Origin: Schoenoplectus triqueter
Lineage: Eukaryota > Streptophyta > Magnoliopsida > Poales > Cyperaceae
Direction of reading: 5' to 3'
Assembly: GCA_964058805.1 (NCBI GenBank)
Contig: CAXKVV010000022.1
Location: forward strand, 434,001 to 498,000
DNA length: 64,000 nt
Position 1 is the first letter of the stretch; each line of letters starts with the position of its first letter. The notes under the pieces are model-generated. The model made no database searches, was not told where the DNA came from, and worked only from the letters and a program-made list of their open reading frames with translations. Made by a program: the position numbers and the translations under genes. This document shows, piece by piece, positions 1 through 10,273 of this stretch.

Positions 1-586
1 CAACATGGAAATGGATAGGTGGGGTCCGAGGAGAAAGAAAAGGTGCTTGACGGTGAATTAGAAAAGATACATAAAAAATAATATATTATTTTGACAACTG
101 AATACATTTATATTAGAAAAAATAAAAATTATTCGTCTCTATGTTCTAATATATCTTGATGGAAGACGTGATTAATACTTCTAAGAGAAAACTATTAAAA
201 TATATATTTTAATTCTCTTCTCTTTTTTTATACAATTATATAGTCAATTTATCATGTTTTTTTTCTTTTCCATAATTTCAATTATACTAATAATGTACGT
301 CGTATCATTAATGAAAAACACTTACCAATGAACAAACTATTCTTTCCGTTAAAAATACGTAACATGATTATCATCTTCATATTTAATATTTACAGATACT
401 TTTAAATCTAAAATTGTGAGATATACCATCATGGAGAACTTCTATAAAAATAAAACAAAAAAAAGAATAATTAAAAAGAAATAATTATTATAGAAGATCA
501 CCCAATAAAAATAAAATCAATTTAAGAAATAATTACTATAAAACTAAAATCATCAGAAAATCTTTATCAATTATCAGAAAAGATAC
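1..586. other. AT-rich intergenic flank, no gene seen
   Basis: Very AT-rich sequence with A and T runs and no convincing open reading frame, RNA gene or repeat boundary. I see nothing further to annotate. Confidence 0.6.
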
Positions 587-594
587 AATATCAT

Positions 595-886
595 TGGAGG
601 TGGCAATCGGGCGGGTCGGGTCGGGTTCGGGTTCGGGTCGGACGGGTCGGGTCAGTTTGACTTTCTGGAAGAAATCGGGTCGGGTCGGGTCGGGTCAATT
701 TACATGTTGTGTTTTTTCAGATCGTTGATAGATTTCGATTCGATTGAAGGCCATTTGATCTCGGGTCGGGTCGGGTTCGGGTCGGGTCGGATCAGTTTGA
801 CTTTCTTAAAAAATTGGGTCGGGTCGGGTTCGGGTCCGGGCGGGTCGGGCGGGTTTGTCGGGTCGGGTCGGGTTCTGCCACCTCTA
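595..886. mobile_element. hAT-type MITE with a GGGTC-repeat body
   Basis: The ends form an 11-bp inverted repeat with one mismatch: TGGAGGTGGCA at the left, and TGCCACCTCTA at the right, which reads TAGAGGTGGCA on the other strand. A perfect 8-bp direct repeat AATATCAT flanks them (587-594 and 887-894). Short TIRs with an 8-bp duplication are the hAT signature. The 292-bp body is mostly degenerate GGGTC/CGGGT repeats around two copies of a 'CAGTTTGACTTTCT'-like segment. There is no transposase, so it would be non-autonomous. Open frames through it are by-products of the low-complexity repeat. Confidence 0.72.
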
Positions 887-894
887 AATATCAT

Positions 895-2400
895 ATTGTT
901 TCGGTTGACTGACATTAAATTTTTAAGAAAATATTTATCGTTCCAAAAAAAATATCATTTCCAAATAGAGAGGAAATTGAAAAACTAGAAACGATATCTA
1001 CCGCCGAAGTTAATCAAATTAAATCTCAGCTGTTATGAAAAATAAAATGAATATTATGAAAGCTCAATTAGCATGAAAAAAGAATAGACGCCTCAATTAC
1101 TTAATTGATTTATATAATAATATAGATTAATAGCGACCTTCTGCTTGCTTGTCACTACCTCACTGGTCCACGACGGCACCAGGTGTGCCATTATGCAAGT
1201 ATATCCGTTATCCAGTTATCGTATTATCTCAACAAATAATCAAGTAATGGTAGACAGCCGCTAATTACGCAAATAAATGAATAAATCACAAAAATGTTTC
1301 GTATGGTATTGCCATTTACCAACTATCCAATCATTGCAGGATCTAGAAACGTGTATACTAGATACAGTGTTATACGTGTCAGAATGGCCATGCTTTGTCC
1401 AAAATCAAATGACGTTCGGTTTAAATTAAAATAAATATATATTTAAAATTTTATTTGATTTGTTAAATTAAGAAACTAATTAAAATTTGAAAACATCAAT
1501 CTAATCAACTGGAAATCGAATAAATTAAAGTTTTATTTGATTTATTATTCGGTTAAATTAAAATTATATTAATTAAAGAGGAATAAAAAATATCAATAGT
1601 TAAATAAATTGATAGAAAAAATAATTATTTTAAAAATAAGTAAATAAAATCTATAGAAAATAAATATATTCAGATAATTTTGATATAATTCTTATTTATA
1701 ACAAGTGAAATGAATTTTTTTGACTATTCGGTTTATTCAATTTAGAAAAACATAAACCAAAATAAAAACAAAAATTGAATTAACTAAAATTTTTATCCAA
1801 ACCAAATAATACAAAATTTAACGATTCAGTTTAAAACAATTAAATTGATATGTTTGCACCTCTAAATAGATGTGATGTTCAGGTTCGGGTCTCTCCCTCT
1901 GATGCTTTCTCAGTTTCTTGGCCGCTTGAAAATTATTCACTAAGGAAAATTTACAGAATAATAAAATAATAATTATATATTATTTAATAGGAGTTATAAA
2001 ATGCTCATAATCATTGATGTCATATCGGTGCTAATAATATTAAATATTAAATATTAAATATTAATTATTAAATAATAAGATAAAATTATCAAATATTTTG
2101 TATATATCTTATTACATGTATAAAAATTATACTATTTAAATATTTTTTATATATACATCAAAGGCTAAATTTTATAATTTAGTCCAAATGAAACTAAAAT
2201 TTCATAATGATATTTACATAAATATTGTTTGATTGCTATTCAAATGAAATTAAAATTTCATAATTTTTGATACATATATAATTAGGATGATGTAGAATAC
2301 ATTCAATGATTTAGATTTATAAATTTATACAAAAATAAATAGATAAAAACGACGAGCATCAATAATCATAAACATTGAATCTCTTCTCATTTAAATAACT
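895..2400. other. AT-rich intergenic sequence
   Basis: No gene is seen. From about 1405 to 1868 the sequence has the look of an old AT-rich plant repeat: it recurs to motifs such as 'TTCGGTTTA' and ends in 'TTGCACCTCTA', a terminus similar to those of hAT-type MITEs. I cannot find a matching left end or target-site duplication, so it is not called as an element. Confidence 0.5.
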
Positions 2401-2408
2401 GTTATAAT

Positions 2409-2844
2409 CAGGGGCGGATTCGGTGTGTACCAGGGGGCAACTGCCCCCCCCCTGAATTTTGAATAACAGTGTTTTTCAGTAATGCTTTCGGTAATTTGCC
2501 CCCTTGAAATTTTTTTTGCCCTCCTGGATTGTCTTATTAATTTTATTGAGAAAACATATTTAATATCGTGCATAATGAAATAATTATACAAAGATATCAA
2601 AATATAAAGATCTGTAGGCGAAAACTTTCTTCATCAACTTGATTGTCTATTAGTTTGAAATTTATTTTGTTATTATTTTTAATATATTAAGTATTATTAT
2701 TTTAATAATTTTTTATTAGGTAATAATATATATATTAAATTATTAATATTTTTATTTAGTACTCGATTAGTTAATAGATTTGAACCCGATAAGTTATTAC
2801 AATCCTATAATTTTCCCCCTCTCAAAATTCTGCATCCGCCCCCG
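2409..2844. mobile_element. hAT-type MITE (CAGGGGCGGAT ends)
   Basis: The left end CAGGGGCGGATTCGG and the right end CTGCATCCGCCCCCG form an imperfect inverted repeat, matching at 12 of 15 positions. The flanking octamers are GTTATAAT (2401-2408) and ATTATAAT (2845-2852), differing at one base. The 5' CAGGG terminus plus an 8-bp duplication is typical of hAT elements. The 436-bp interior is AT-rich with a C run near the left end and no transposase, so it would be non-autonomous. Confidence 0.75.
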
Positions 2845-2852
2845 ATTATAAT

Positions 2853-3754
2853 GGTTGTCTCATCGAGAAGATTTTGATAAATATTTTGTTTGCTAATCAA
2901 AATTGCACAATCACAACATATCTAGTTACATCAGATAATTAATGGATATTTTATCGAAAATAATCAAAATGTTTAGAAACCTTCAGTTTTGGCTACTTCA
3001 TTTTTATCTAGCGTCTTTATTATCAGTGGCTATATTTTTAAATAGAAATTGTCGAATTACTTGTGTATTGTATACATACATATAGAATGTTGGTTGCTCA
3101 AGATAACAAATCATATCATATCATTCATTTTTTTTCATCTGATTTCTTCTCATTTCATAACATGTTAATTTATGTCTTCTCATTTAGAATTGTAGATCTA
3201 GTACAAATGATAACAAGTCTCATCTATCTATAAAATGACACACGTTCAAATCTTAAAAAATACATATGAAAATTAAGTAGTTTAAAAAAATACATATGAA
3301 AATACATATGGAAGCTCTGTTTTTAAAGTATATACGTCTCTTTCATTTGAAAATACATGTATTGTATGTGTCTAAATAAAACTCTTCAAGCCTTGAAAAC
3401 AATCCGACTTTTTGTAATATCAACGAATTAATTATTTTACGACTAATATAGTTTGCACTTTAACGTGTAAATATTTTTTAAAATTTTAAATTATCAAAAA
3501 ATTATTGACAGTCAAATTTATTGATAAAAATATTTATTTTTTAAAAATGTTCTCAGTTCATTTTTTCTGATAATTGTTTGAAGCCGGATACAAGCCCTTG
3601 CATCTCATATATAATAACCATCAGACGATGTTGATTTAACTTCCAAAATTCTTATTTCAGTATAGAAAAAACTATCATGCTTGTACTGGATATTATTTCA
3701 TATTAGTTGAGTTTCATAGCCTATAAATTATAAAAAGTAGTTTATATCATATTC
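2853..3754. other. AT-rich intergenic sequence
   Basis: AT-rich sequence with scattered short direct repeats, for example 'AAATACATATGAAAAT' near 3255-3305. No gene, RNA or bounded repeat is recognised. Confidence 0.5.
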
Positions 3755-4102
3755 TTGATCCGCCCGAACTCGATCTGATTATATTTGAGTAAAAAATCTT
3801 AATCCATACTTGATCCGATTGGGTTACATGTCGACTCAATCTGATCCGTATAAAATAATTAAATATTAATTAATTTATAATTAATCTTAATTAGTATATA
3901 ATTAATGTATATTTAAGTTTTAATTAGTACTAAATCATAAAATTACTTCAAAAGATATAATCAATTGGGTCGGGTTGGGTTGACATGAATCCGACCAGAT
4001 TCGGATAAAAAAATTAGATCCATTCCTGACCCATTTATTTTCGGATCATATCGAGTCAGGTCAGATTAACCTGACGGATCAGATTAATTATTGACACCCC
4101 TA
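3755..4102. repeat. Degenerate GGGTC-type repeat, possible MITE fragment
   Basis: The stretch carries decayed GATCCGA/GGGTCGGGTT motifs and ends in 'TTGACACCCCTA', a right end common in short plant hAT-like repeats. No matching left terminus or duplication is visible, so it may be truncated. It resembles the better-bounded element at 595-886 in composition only. Confidence 0.35.
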
Positions 4103-5045
4103 GTTATGGGTTATCTGTTATCGAATATCCACAATGGCAAATGTTAACCACTATCCTAAACATAAGTATCTACAACTAAATGTTAAATGAAATGCATCTA
4201 ATACTAATTAATTAAGCCTGAAAGATAATAATAAAATCATTCATTTTTTTCAAGTAATGAGGTTAGGTTTCAAATTCATTGCCTCCAAATAACTAGTAGT
4301 CAAGTATAGAGAAGAAAACACAAATACATAATTGAGATGTACTAATTTTGTCTAACTATTTAGTATTGTTAATTTATTATCAATAGTTATGGCTAGAATA
4401 GGTGTGCAACTCTTTTCAGTACCTATTAGTTGATTGTGCAAAACTTAATAGTTACTATGCTAACTTACTCGATCGATTAATTAATAACCTGATTAGTAGT
4501 TCAACCTAGTTTTAAAGCAATCCACGTGGCATCTTTTTTCCCCGATTTTTCTAGAAGAGGTACGCTGATGATCAAATTTATCAGCCGAGGTAGGATCCAA
4601 AAGAATGGGAACGCTATCTGCATTAGAGAGTTAAGAGGGAGAGAGGGGAGGTGAGAAGGGAAAGTGCGGGTCTCACTATCGAAAGGAGGTTAGCAAGAGA
4701 AGGGATGAGGCCGCGATCTCCATGTGGGAATTGGGAATTGATAACTAATGGTGCATCCTTCTCTTGCATCTTGTGTTCCCTCTCTAGTTTTTTCTTCATT
4801 ATTTGTAATTATTTCAAAACTATTGCCATAAACTAATGGATGTTCTTGACATACACGCCTACATAGTGGGATTATTTAGGAACTATCGCCATAGCTGAAC
4901 CATGCATCCTTCATGTTGCTCTCTTGAGGATATAAGTGCTTAATTTACTTTTGTAACATCTAATTTATCCGGGTGTTAAGTAAAAAAAATCCATATGGCT
5001 GTGATTTAGCCTGTAAAATTCTCCTCCACGCATGCGAGTCTATGA
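4103..5045. other. Pre-insertion flank of the outer retrotransposon
   Basis: Ordinary low-complexity intergenic DNA leading to the ACCAC insertion site. A purine-rich patch near 4620-4690 and a 61-codon open frame (4651-4836) are present. The frame has no recognisable domain and I do not call it a gene. Confidence 0.5.
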
Positions 5046-5050
5046 ACCAC
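5046..5050. repeat. Target-site duplication of copy A, left (ACCAC)
   Basis: ACCAC immediately precedes the TG terminus of the left LTR and is repeated exactly at 62457-62461 after the CA terminus of the right LTR. Five bases is the usual Ty3/gypsy duplication size. Confidence 0.93.
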
Positions 5051-5358
5051 TGTGCGACCCTTTTTCGCGCGCGCCGCACCGCCGCTGGGCGATGGGTTGC
5101 GGAAGAAGGACACGGAGATCCCTCCCGAGCGTGCATCTGCTGGGTGCCGGCCGATTCTGCCGTTTAGAGAGATTTGGATGCACATTCAGGGGTTTTTTTA
5201 GTGATTGTGAGTTCTTGTAGATTCCGGTGGGCGCAAGCCCCCACCGTTAATTACCCTGGGCTACTAACCTCGAGGCACCTCTGGATCTTTGAAAGAGAGA
5301 AGCAAATAATATAGTCAAAAGATGGTCAAGTGGTCGTCTGGGTTCACAAAAGGGGTCC

Positions 5359-5665
5359 ATGGAAGACGAACCTACAAACAGATCGGTTCAGTCTTTACCG
5401 CTTCAAGAGGTAACCTTACTACAGATCAGATTAATCTCTTCGAAGGGGTTCGAGGTGAGTCTACTACAGAACGACTCGACCTACTTCATCCTATGGAAGA
5501 TGAACCTACAAACAGATCGGTTCAGTCTATGCCACCTCGAGATATAACCTTACTACAGACCAGGTTAATCTCTTCAGAGGGGTTTGAGGTGAGTCTACTA
5601 CAGAACGACTCGACCTCCGTTGATCTAGAAGATAAACCTACTACAGAACGGTTCAATCTTAACTA
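5359..5665. repeat. ~134-bp tandem repeat in LTR, 2.3-2.5 units
   Basis: Units start near 5359, 5493 and 5621 and share segments such as 'CCTACAAACAGATCGGTTCA' and 'AGTCTACTACAGAACGACTC'. The same array lies at 15567-15875, 37346-37654 and 55602-55908 in the other LTRs. Open frames across it arise because the unit lacks stops in some frames. Nothing suggests a protein. Confidence 0.8.
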
Positions 5666-6029
5666 GTCATCAACCAATCACACAAAATACAACTCAAAGC
5701 ACTTAGCCGGTTGATCTTGAGGTTGGTGAATCAAGAGAAGGGTGGATATGGCCCACGTGTTTCTTCTCACCGATCTTCTAGATCATGAATTCGAAGCACT
5801 AAGCCGATTCATAAACCTAGGAAACACAGTTACACACAATGTCAAACCTGAAGCGCTGAGCCAGCTTAACATTGAGGTATGTGTTAGTGAAGGAACCTAC
5901 CTACAGAACGGTTCACATTCACTGTTTTGTGGATGAATCTACTACAGAACGATTCAATCTCACAATCTCGGGAGATGAACCAGAAGACAAACTTATCGAC
6001 ATATGAGTTCAGTCTTGCTAGCTCAAATG

Positions 6030-6540
6030 ATCATGAATTACTTGTTCAAGACACCGAGTCATTAAGATGTCACTTCTCTTGGACATCACAATGTTCTTCT
6101 TCTTCAAAGTCGACATATCTCTCCATGCTGATGTCGCAGCTTTGGTCATTCTTCAGTGAACGTCAAGATGTTCTTGTCTCGACTAGTCATTCTATATGTT
6201 GCATTACTTGTGCAAAATTACTATGTTGCCCTACTCCCCTTGTGTGAGAGTGTTTAGTCATGAGTTACTTGCTCATGGTGATGAGTCGTTAAGATGTCAC
6301 CTCTCTAGGACATCGTAATGTTCTTCTTCCTCAGAGTCGACATGTATCTCCATGTTGATGTCGCAGCTCTGGTTATCCTTCATCAAGTGTCAAGATGTTC
6401 TTGTCTCGACATATCTCCTCATGTTGCTATCGAAGCCTTAGTCATTCTACGTCAAGATGTTCTTGTCTCAACGTATCTTCTCATGTTGCCGTTGCAACCT
6501 TGTTTATCCTTCGTCAAGATGTTCTTGTCCTGACTATTCG
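6030..6540. repeat. Nested ~227-bp and ~61-bp repeats in LTR
   Basis: Two diverged copies of a roughly 227-bp unit start near 6032 and 6260. Within the second, the motif 'TCAAGATGTTCTTGTC' recurs near 6391, 6452 and 6514, a 61-bp step. Counterparts are near 16240-16735, 38020-38516 and 56273-56777. The B-type LTRs have lost part of the last 61-bp unit. Confidence 0.75.
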
Positions 6541-6675
6541 TTCTAAATGTTATATCATGTGTGCAAACATCCTCATGTGGCTCTACACCCCTTGTGTGAG
6601 CATATTTGTTCATCTTCAAAATGTAAAAAGTTTATTACATAATATTTTCCATCATTATCTCTATTATAAAGATGC

Positions 6676-6679
<4 letters not shown>

Positions 6680-6710
<31 letters not shown>

Positions 6711-6722
6711 GTTATTATTATT
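6680..6722. repeat. (TTA)n microsatellite in LTR
   Basis: An interrupted TTA run that differs in length in every LTR (about 16864-16911, 38645-38681 and 56923-56963). It is slippage-prone and useful only as a fast-changing marker between paired LTRs. Confidence 0.85.
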
Positions 6723-6732
6723 TTTTATTCTT

Positions 6733-7440
6733 AAACTCTATTTATCTATGTAGAAAATTATTTACAAAAATAATAGAAAATGGGTTAGCTATTAACTAGA
6801 ATTTTATTTATATTTTTGGGATTTTTATAATAGCTAAAATAGTAGAATTTTATTTTTATTATTTCTAAACTCTATTTATTTTATAGAAAATCACTTACAA
6901 AAATAATAGAAAATAAAATGGCTATGATTTTTTTATTTATATTTTTTTAGAGTATTTATTATAGCCAAAGTAATAGAATTTCATTATTATATTTCATTAT
7001 GTTGAAATACTATTCATTATGTAAGAGTTATTTACAAATCAAAAGATGATTAGCTATATTATTTTTATTATTATTTTTTTTATTTATTTTTAGGATCTAT
7101 AATAGCTAAAAAGAAATCATTATTAATATTCTATCCTATTTATTGTAGCTAAAAAGAAATCATTTTTGGAATTTTTGGAATTTTTATAGTATTTAAAATG
7201 ACAAGTCAAAGCTAAGTCAAATATATCAATATATGTAATGTCTTTTGCTTTAAAATTTTTTAACATAATTATATTTTCAAAAACTGGAATATTATCATAT
7301 AGAAAAATAGTATGAAAAATAAGGAAATTTTAGAAACAAATTTGAGTTAATTTGGAGTTCAGGAGCATTTTCAAATAATTTATTTACTCTATATCATTAA
7401 TATTCTGTTATTATTTAATTATTGGGCCTAATCTGGGCCT
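6733..7440. repeat. AT-rich zone with ~134-bp direct repeats and a deletion scar
   Basis: The segment starting 'AAACTCTATTTAT' at 6733 recurs at 6867. At 7149-7170 a copy of the nearby 'AGCTAAAAAGAAATCATT' (also around 7107) sits exactly where about 515 bp of the partner LTR (57386-57900) are missing. This looks like a repaired break with locally templated filler. Confidence 0.65.
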
Positions 7441-7844
7441 TTAGATCTGTGTCAAGATTAGTGTACATCTTTTATTCAACTCCGTTCTCATCTGGGCCGT
7501 CAGATTCGCTCCAAGATTAAATCTTACGAGATGTAAGGCCCAGATTCATTATGTATCTTTATTTTAAACAATGCCTTATTTTGGTCGTTCGATCCTTTCC
7601 AAGATTCGTACGCATACATCAATATTTGCGTCGAGGCGCCAATATTTGCGCCGATGTACTTCTGCGATTCTCCGATCTATAAATCCTTTAATATTCGTGC
7701 CCATGGTGGCGCCGGCGACTGAGACCACCTCTCGCCGATCAGATGACTTCCTTAGCATCGTTTTAACACGAGAAAACGTTCCACGGTGGCTGATTAACAA
7801 TCAATACGGTGGATAACACTGTCCACTAGCACCACTTGAAACAG

Positions 7845-8028
7845 ATTGGTACCGCTCGGTATCAATGAACAATCTTTGCAAATTCAACAAAATTAATCGA
7901 TATTTTTGATAATTGACTGCTTGATTTGCATCGTTTGCATATGCTAACGTATATGAAAGCCCTTAGCAACATTCAAATCGACTTACAACTCTGCTAGGCC
8001 AAGTATGTGATGGTACCGTTCGGTACCA
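7845..8028. other. Paired GGTACC-centred palindromes in A-type LTR
   Basis: At 7845-7866, ATTGGTACCG and CGGTATCAAT face each other across two bases (one mismatch). At 8011-8028, TGGTACCG and CGGTACCA form a perfect 8-bp inverted repeat across TT. Counterparts in LTR4 are at +50,730; the second is mutated there. They lie downstream of a sense TATA box, so could form hairpins in the genomic RNA leader. Confidence 0.6.
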
Positions 8029-8212
8029 GTTACAATTCACTCGAAATTCCAGTTATCAACTTGTTTACAATGCTAATTGTTCACTTGACAAGCTTTATCA
8101 CAACAATTGCAAACCGACTGTGTTCAATTATGCATGTAATTTCTTTCTGATTCCGACTTGAGGAACAATTTATCTGACACGGCGCGATAACTCATTGAAG
8201 ATCATTAATTCC

Positions 8213-8690
8213 GTCGAGTTCTCAAGTTAAAACTGAGATCAATCGACTTTGAACAACACTACGACCTTGAATACACAAGATACAAACACAGACTGAGATG
8301 AATTTGACGTTCAAACAAAGAATCAAAGCAAGAATTCCTACTGGTATCGAGTTCTCAGGTTTTAACCGAGATCAATCGATTTAACCAGTTCAATTACAAC
8401 CTCTGTGCTCAAAATTCACTCAAGAAATGAAGCAAATATAAGAATCAAATCAAGCAATTCACAAAGAAAAGAGTAGAAAGGTGAAAATCAAAAGAAAAGA
8501 TAGAAAATTCACTGACGATTATACTGTTATTCCAATAGAAGTTTGAATTACATACCTTTTTCTTCAAATTACCACAAATCAAACTTCTGGATTCTTAATT
8601 GGCTTTGATTCAAGGATGACAGAACTTTCTTCTTGGAGAATTGAGAGAAATTAAATCGAGTTCTCAAGTTTATAACCGAGATCAATCGAT
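8213..8690. other. Three dispersed copies of a 35-36-nt hairpin in A-type LTR
   Basis: Copies at 8213-8247, 8346-8380 and 8655-8690 share the plan TCGA-GTT-CTC ... GAG-ATCAA-TCGA. The internal loops GTT and ATCAA are constant, while paired positions change together: the outer pair is G-C in the first copy and A-T in the others, and the inner arm differs (CTCA/TGAG versus GGTT/AACC). LTR4 has the same three at 58943-58977, 59076-59110 and 59385-59420. The B-type LTRs lack them and carry other hairpins in the same place. Confidence 0.6.
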
Positions 8691-8807
8691 TTCACCACTT
8701 CTTCTTCCTGTTCTTGCTCTCTTCCTCTCTATTTCTCACTGTTGGCTTTTAAATGGGTATGCTTATGCTCTCTTCTTGCGTGTCTGTTCTTCTCTGTGTG
8801 TAATCGG

Positions 8808-8815
8808 TTTATATA
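8808..8815 (-). promoter_or_regulatory. Sense-strand TATA box candidate, A-type LTR
   Basis: Minus-strand TATATAAA within CCTATATAAACCG. The same core, with surrounding sequence otherwise unalike, is in the B-type LTRs (19510-19517 and 41273-41280) and in LTR4 (59538-59545). Conservation across the divergent cassette suggests function. A start near 8780 would leave the hairpin modules in the first part of the genomic RNA. The competing candidates at 11288 and 11534 cannot be excluded. Confidence 0.5.
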
Positions 8816-9038
8816 GGCAATTGAAATGGTGCACCAAAGGAATTAGAGCCATACACCATCTAAACACCATCAATTGAGTTAGCTTGGCTCATGAACATGG
8901 TTCTCCAATTCTGTTATCCCTTCTGTTGCGATGTGGGCCCTTTTTAAAGAATCCAAAGTTTAGATCTTTGACCTTTGACTTGATTCAGTTATCTCCATTC
9001 TAAATCGCTCACAGAACCTTCTAGCACCCTTGGTATAC

Positions 9039-9046
9039 TATATATA
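9039..9046 (+). promoter_or_regulatory. Antisense TATA box candidate, A-type LTR
   Basis: Plus-strand CTATATATAC followed by pyrimidine-rich sequence. It faces away from the sense TATA box about 230 bp to the left. The same opposed arrangement exists in B-type LTRs (TATTTAAA at 19753-19760 and 41516-41523), although the sequences are unrelated. It could drive the antisense PMD gene. Confidence 0.4.
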
Positions 9047-9556
9047 CTCATTTAAAGGCCTCCAAGGTGTCTCCTTAGTCTCTGCCATTGTAGTTTATCT
9101 CTTCAAGTTCTAACTCACTCACCCGAGCTCACACCTTAGCCATTACCATAGCTCCTCCATTCAATTGTCAAACTTCACCATTTCAACATCATCGTGTGAG
9201 TGCATAGAAGCCATAAACACTGCCAATTCGAGTTTATAGCACAAGGTTCTAACTTTCCTCAATTTACCCGACCTTGTCATCTTATCTCAATTGCTCTTAT
9301 TCAACGTTTAATTGCTGCTTTTTCTTTCATTTACAGCATTGCCTAGGTGATTAAAGTTTGCTTGTATCATCAATTTTAAGCTTAGACCCACGGATCAAAG
9401 TTCTTCATTAATCGCCCGAGGTGATCATCCTCTCTCACTGCTCTATTCAATTGTATTCTTTTAATTTCGAGCGCTCACCCTTTCTCTCCTATGTACAGGC
9501 TATCTTTAGCTATAAAGGATTGAAGTTTCAAGCTTCAGAGAACTCGATTGACACCA

Positions 9557-9656
9557 ATGGCGCCATCGGCCTCGGCGAGAAGAAGAAGAAAGCTCCCTCG
9601 GCGAGAAGAAGAAGAAAGAGAAGGAGGTGCGCCTGGCGCACAAAGTCCACAGCTAG
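9557..9656 (+). CDS. Candidate first exon of antisense PMD gene inside LTR (A type)
   Basis: An ATG opens 33 codons of a strongly basic peptide (ARRRRK and PRR clusters, nuclear-localisation-like) and ends at a G|GT donor in phase 1. That is the phase needed to join the acceptor before the first PMD exon at 11842. The B-type LTR has an unrelated-looking but equally basic ATG exon in the same position (20090-20180), also ending at G|GT. The joining intron would be about 2.2 kb. Any glycine GGT codon gives a phase-1 donor, so this is suggestive only; transcript data are required. LTR4 repeats it at 60287-60386. Confidence 0.35.
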
Positions 9657-9975
9657 GTGGGACCCACAGTCAGAGGCGCAATATGAATGGGCCAGGTGCA
9701 CATCGTTTCTTCCTTTTGATTTAAATCTCTGTTTAGATCTGTGCATAAGCTTGGTGCATGATTGCCTGTGTGAGCTATACATTCATAAACCTGACAAATG
9801 GGCCCCACATGTAAGTATATGAATCTCGGCCCATTAGTCCAGCTGTGGATTGATTAACTCCCTGCTTAAATCTAATTAATCTGACTTGGCACACTCTGAT
9901 AGGTCCACTTGTTTAATCAATCCATTAATCATCTGCATTAGTGTTAAGCATGCTGAGGTGGCTCTGTAGTGTAGT

Positions 9976-10273
9976 GCCATGTGGCTTAACCCTCTGTGAT
10001 GTGGCACCAATGGCTAGCTGCCATATGGCACTGGAGTGTTGAGGTGTGATGCTGTGGTGCTGCCATGTGGCACTGGGAGGGTGAGGTGTGATGTTGTGGT
10101 GTTGCCATGTGGCATATGGAAGGGTGAGGTGGGCCTGTCAGGTCTTGCCACGTGGCATGTTGGTGGGGCCCACATGTCAGGTCAGTATGGTGGTGGGGCC
10201 CACATGGCTGAGGTGGACCAATAGGGTGCTGACACGTGGCATGAGGTGGCCCAATGAGATGCTGACACGTGTC
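9976..10273. promoter_or_regulatory. Array of G-box-like palindromes GCCAYGTGGC, A-type LTR
   Basis: Seven near-palindromic decamers start at 9976, 10020, 10072, 10104, 10147, 10231 and 10264. They include a perfect GCCACGTGGC and a GACACGTGTC, whose CACGTG core is the plant G-box bound by bZIP and bHLH factors. Interspersed GTGGGGCCCAC resembles the TCP-factor site. LTR4 has the same array around 60706-61003. The repeated spacing suggests an enhancer-like block, though expansion of a simple repeat could produce it too. Confidence 0.5.

Noticed and set aside
600..880. GGGTC repeats as telomeric or satellite DNA
   Set aside because: The unit is not the plant telomere repeat, the run is short and degenerate, and the block has TIRs and a target-site duplication, so a MITE explains it better.
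4651..4836. 61-codon frame in the left flank
   Set aside because: No homology visible, no splice or promoter context, and purine-rich local composition. Chance open frame.
5322..5666. 114-codon plus-strand open frame at the start of every LTR
   Set aside because: It runs through the 134-bp tandem repeat, is present in two frames at once, varies between LTRs and shows no domain. It is best explained by a repeat unit lacking stops.
7571..7816. Overlapping open frames on both strands (7571-7816 + and 7576-7800 -)
   Set aside because: Both strands are open over the same bases, there is no recognised domain, and they are absent from the B-type LTR. Not supportable as genes.
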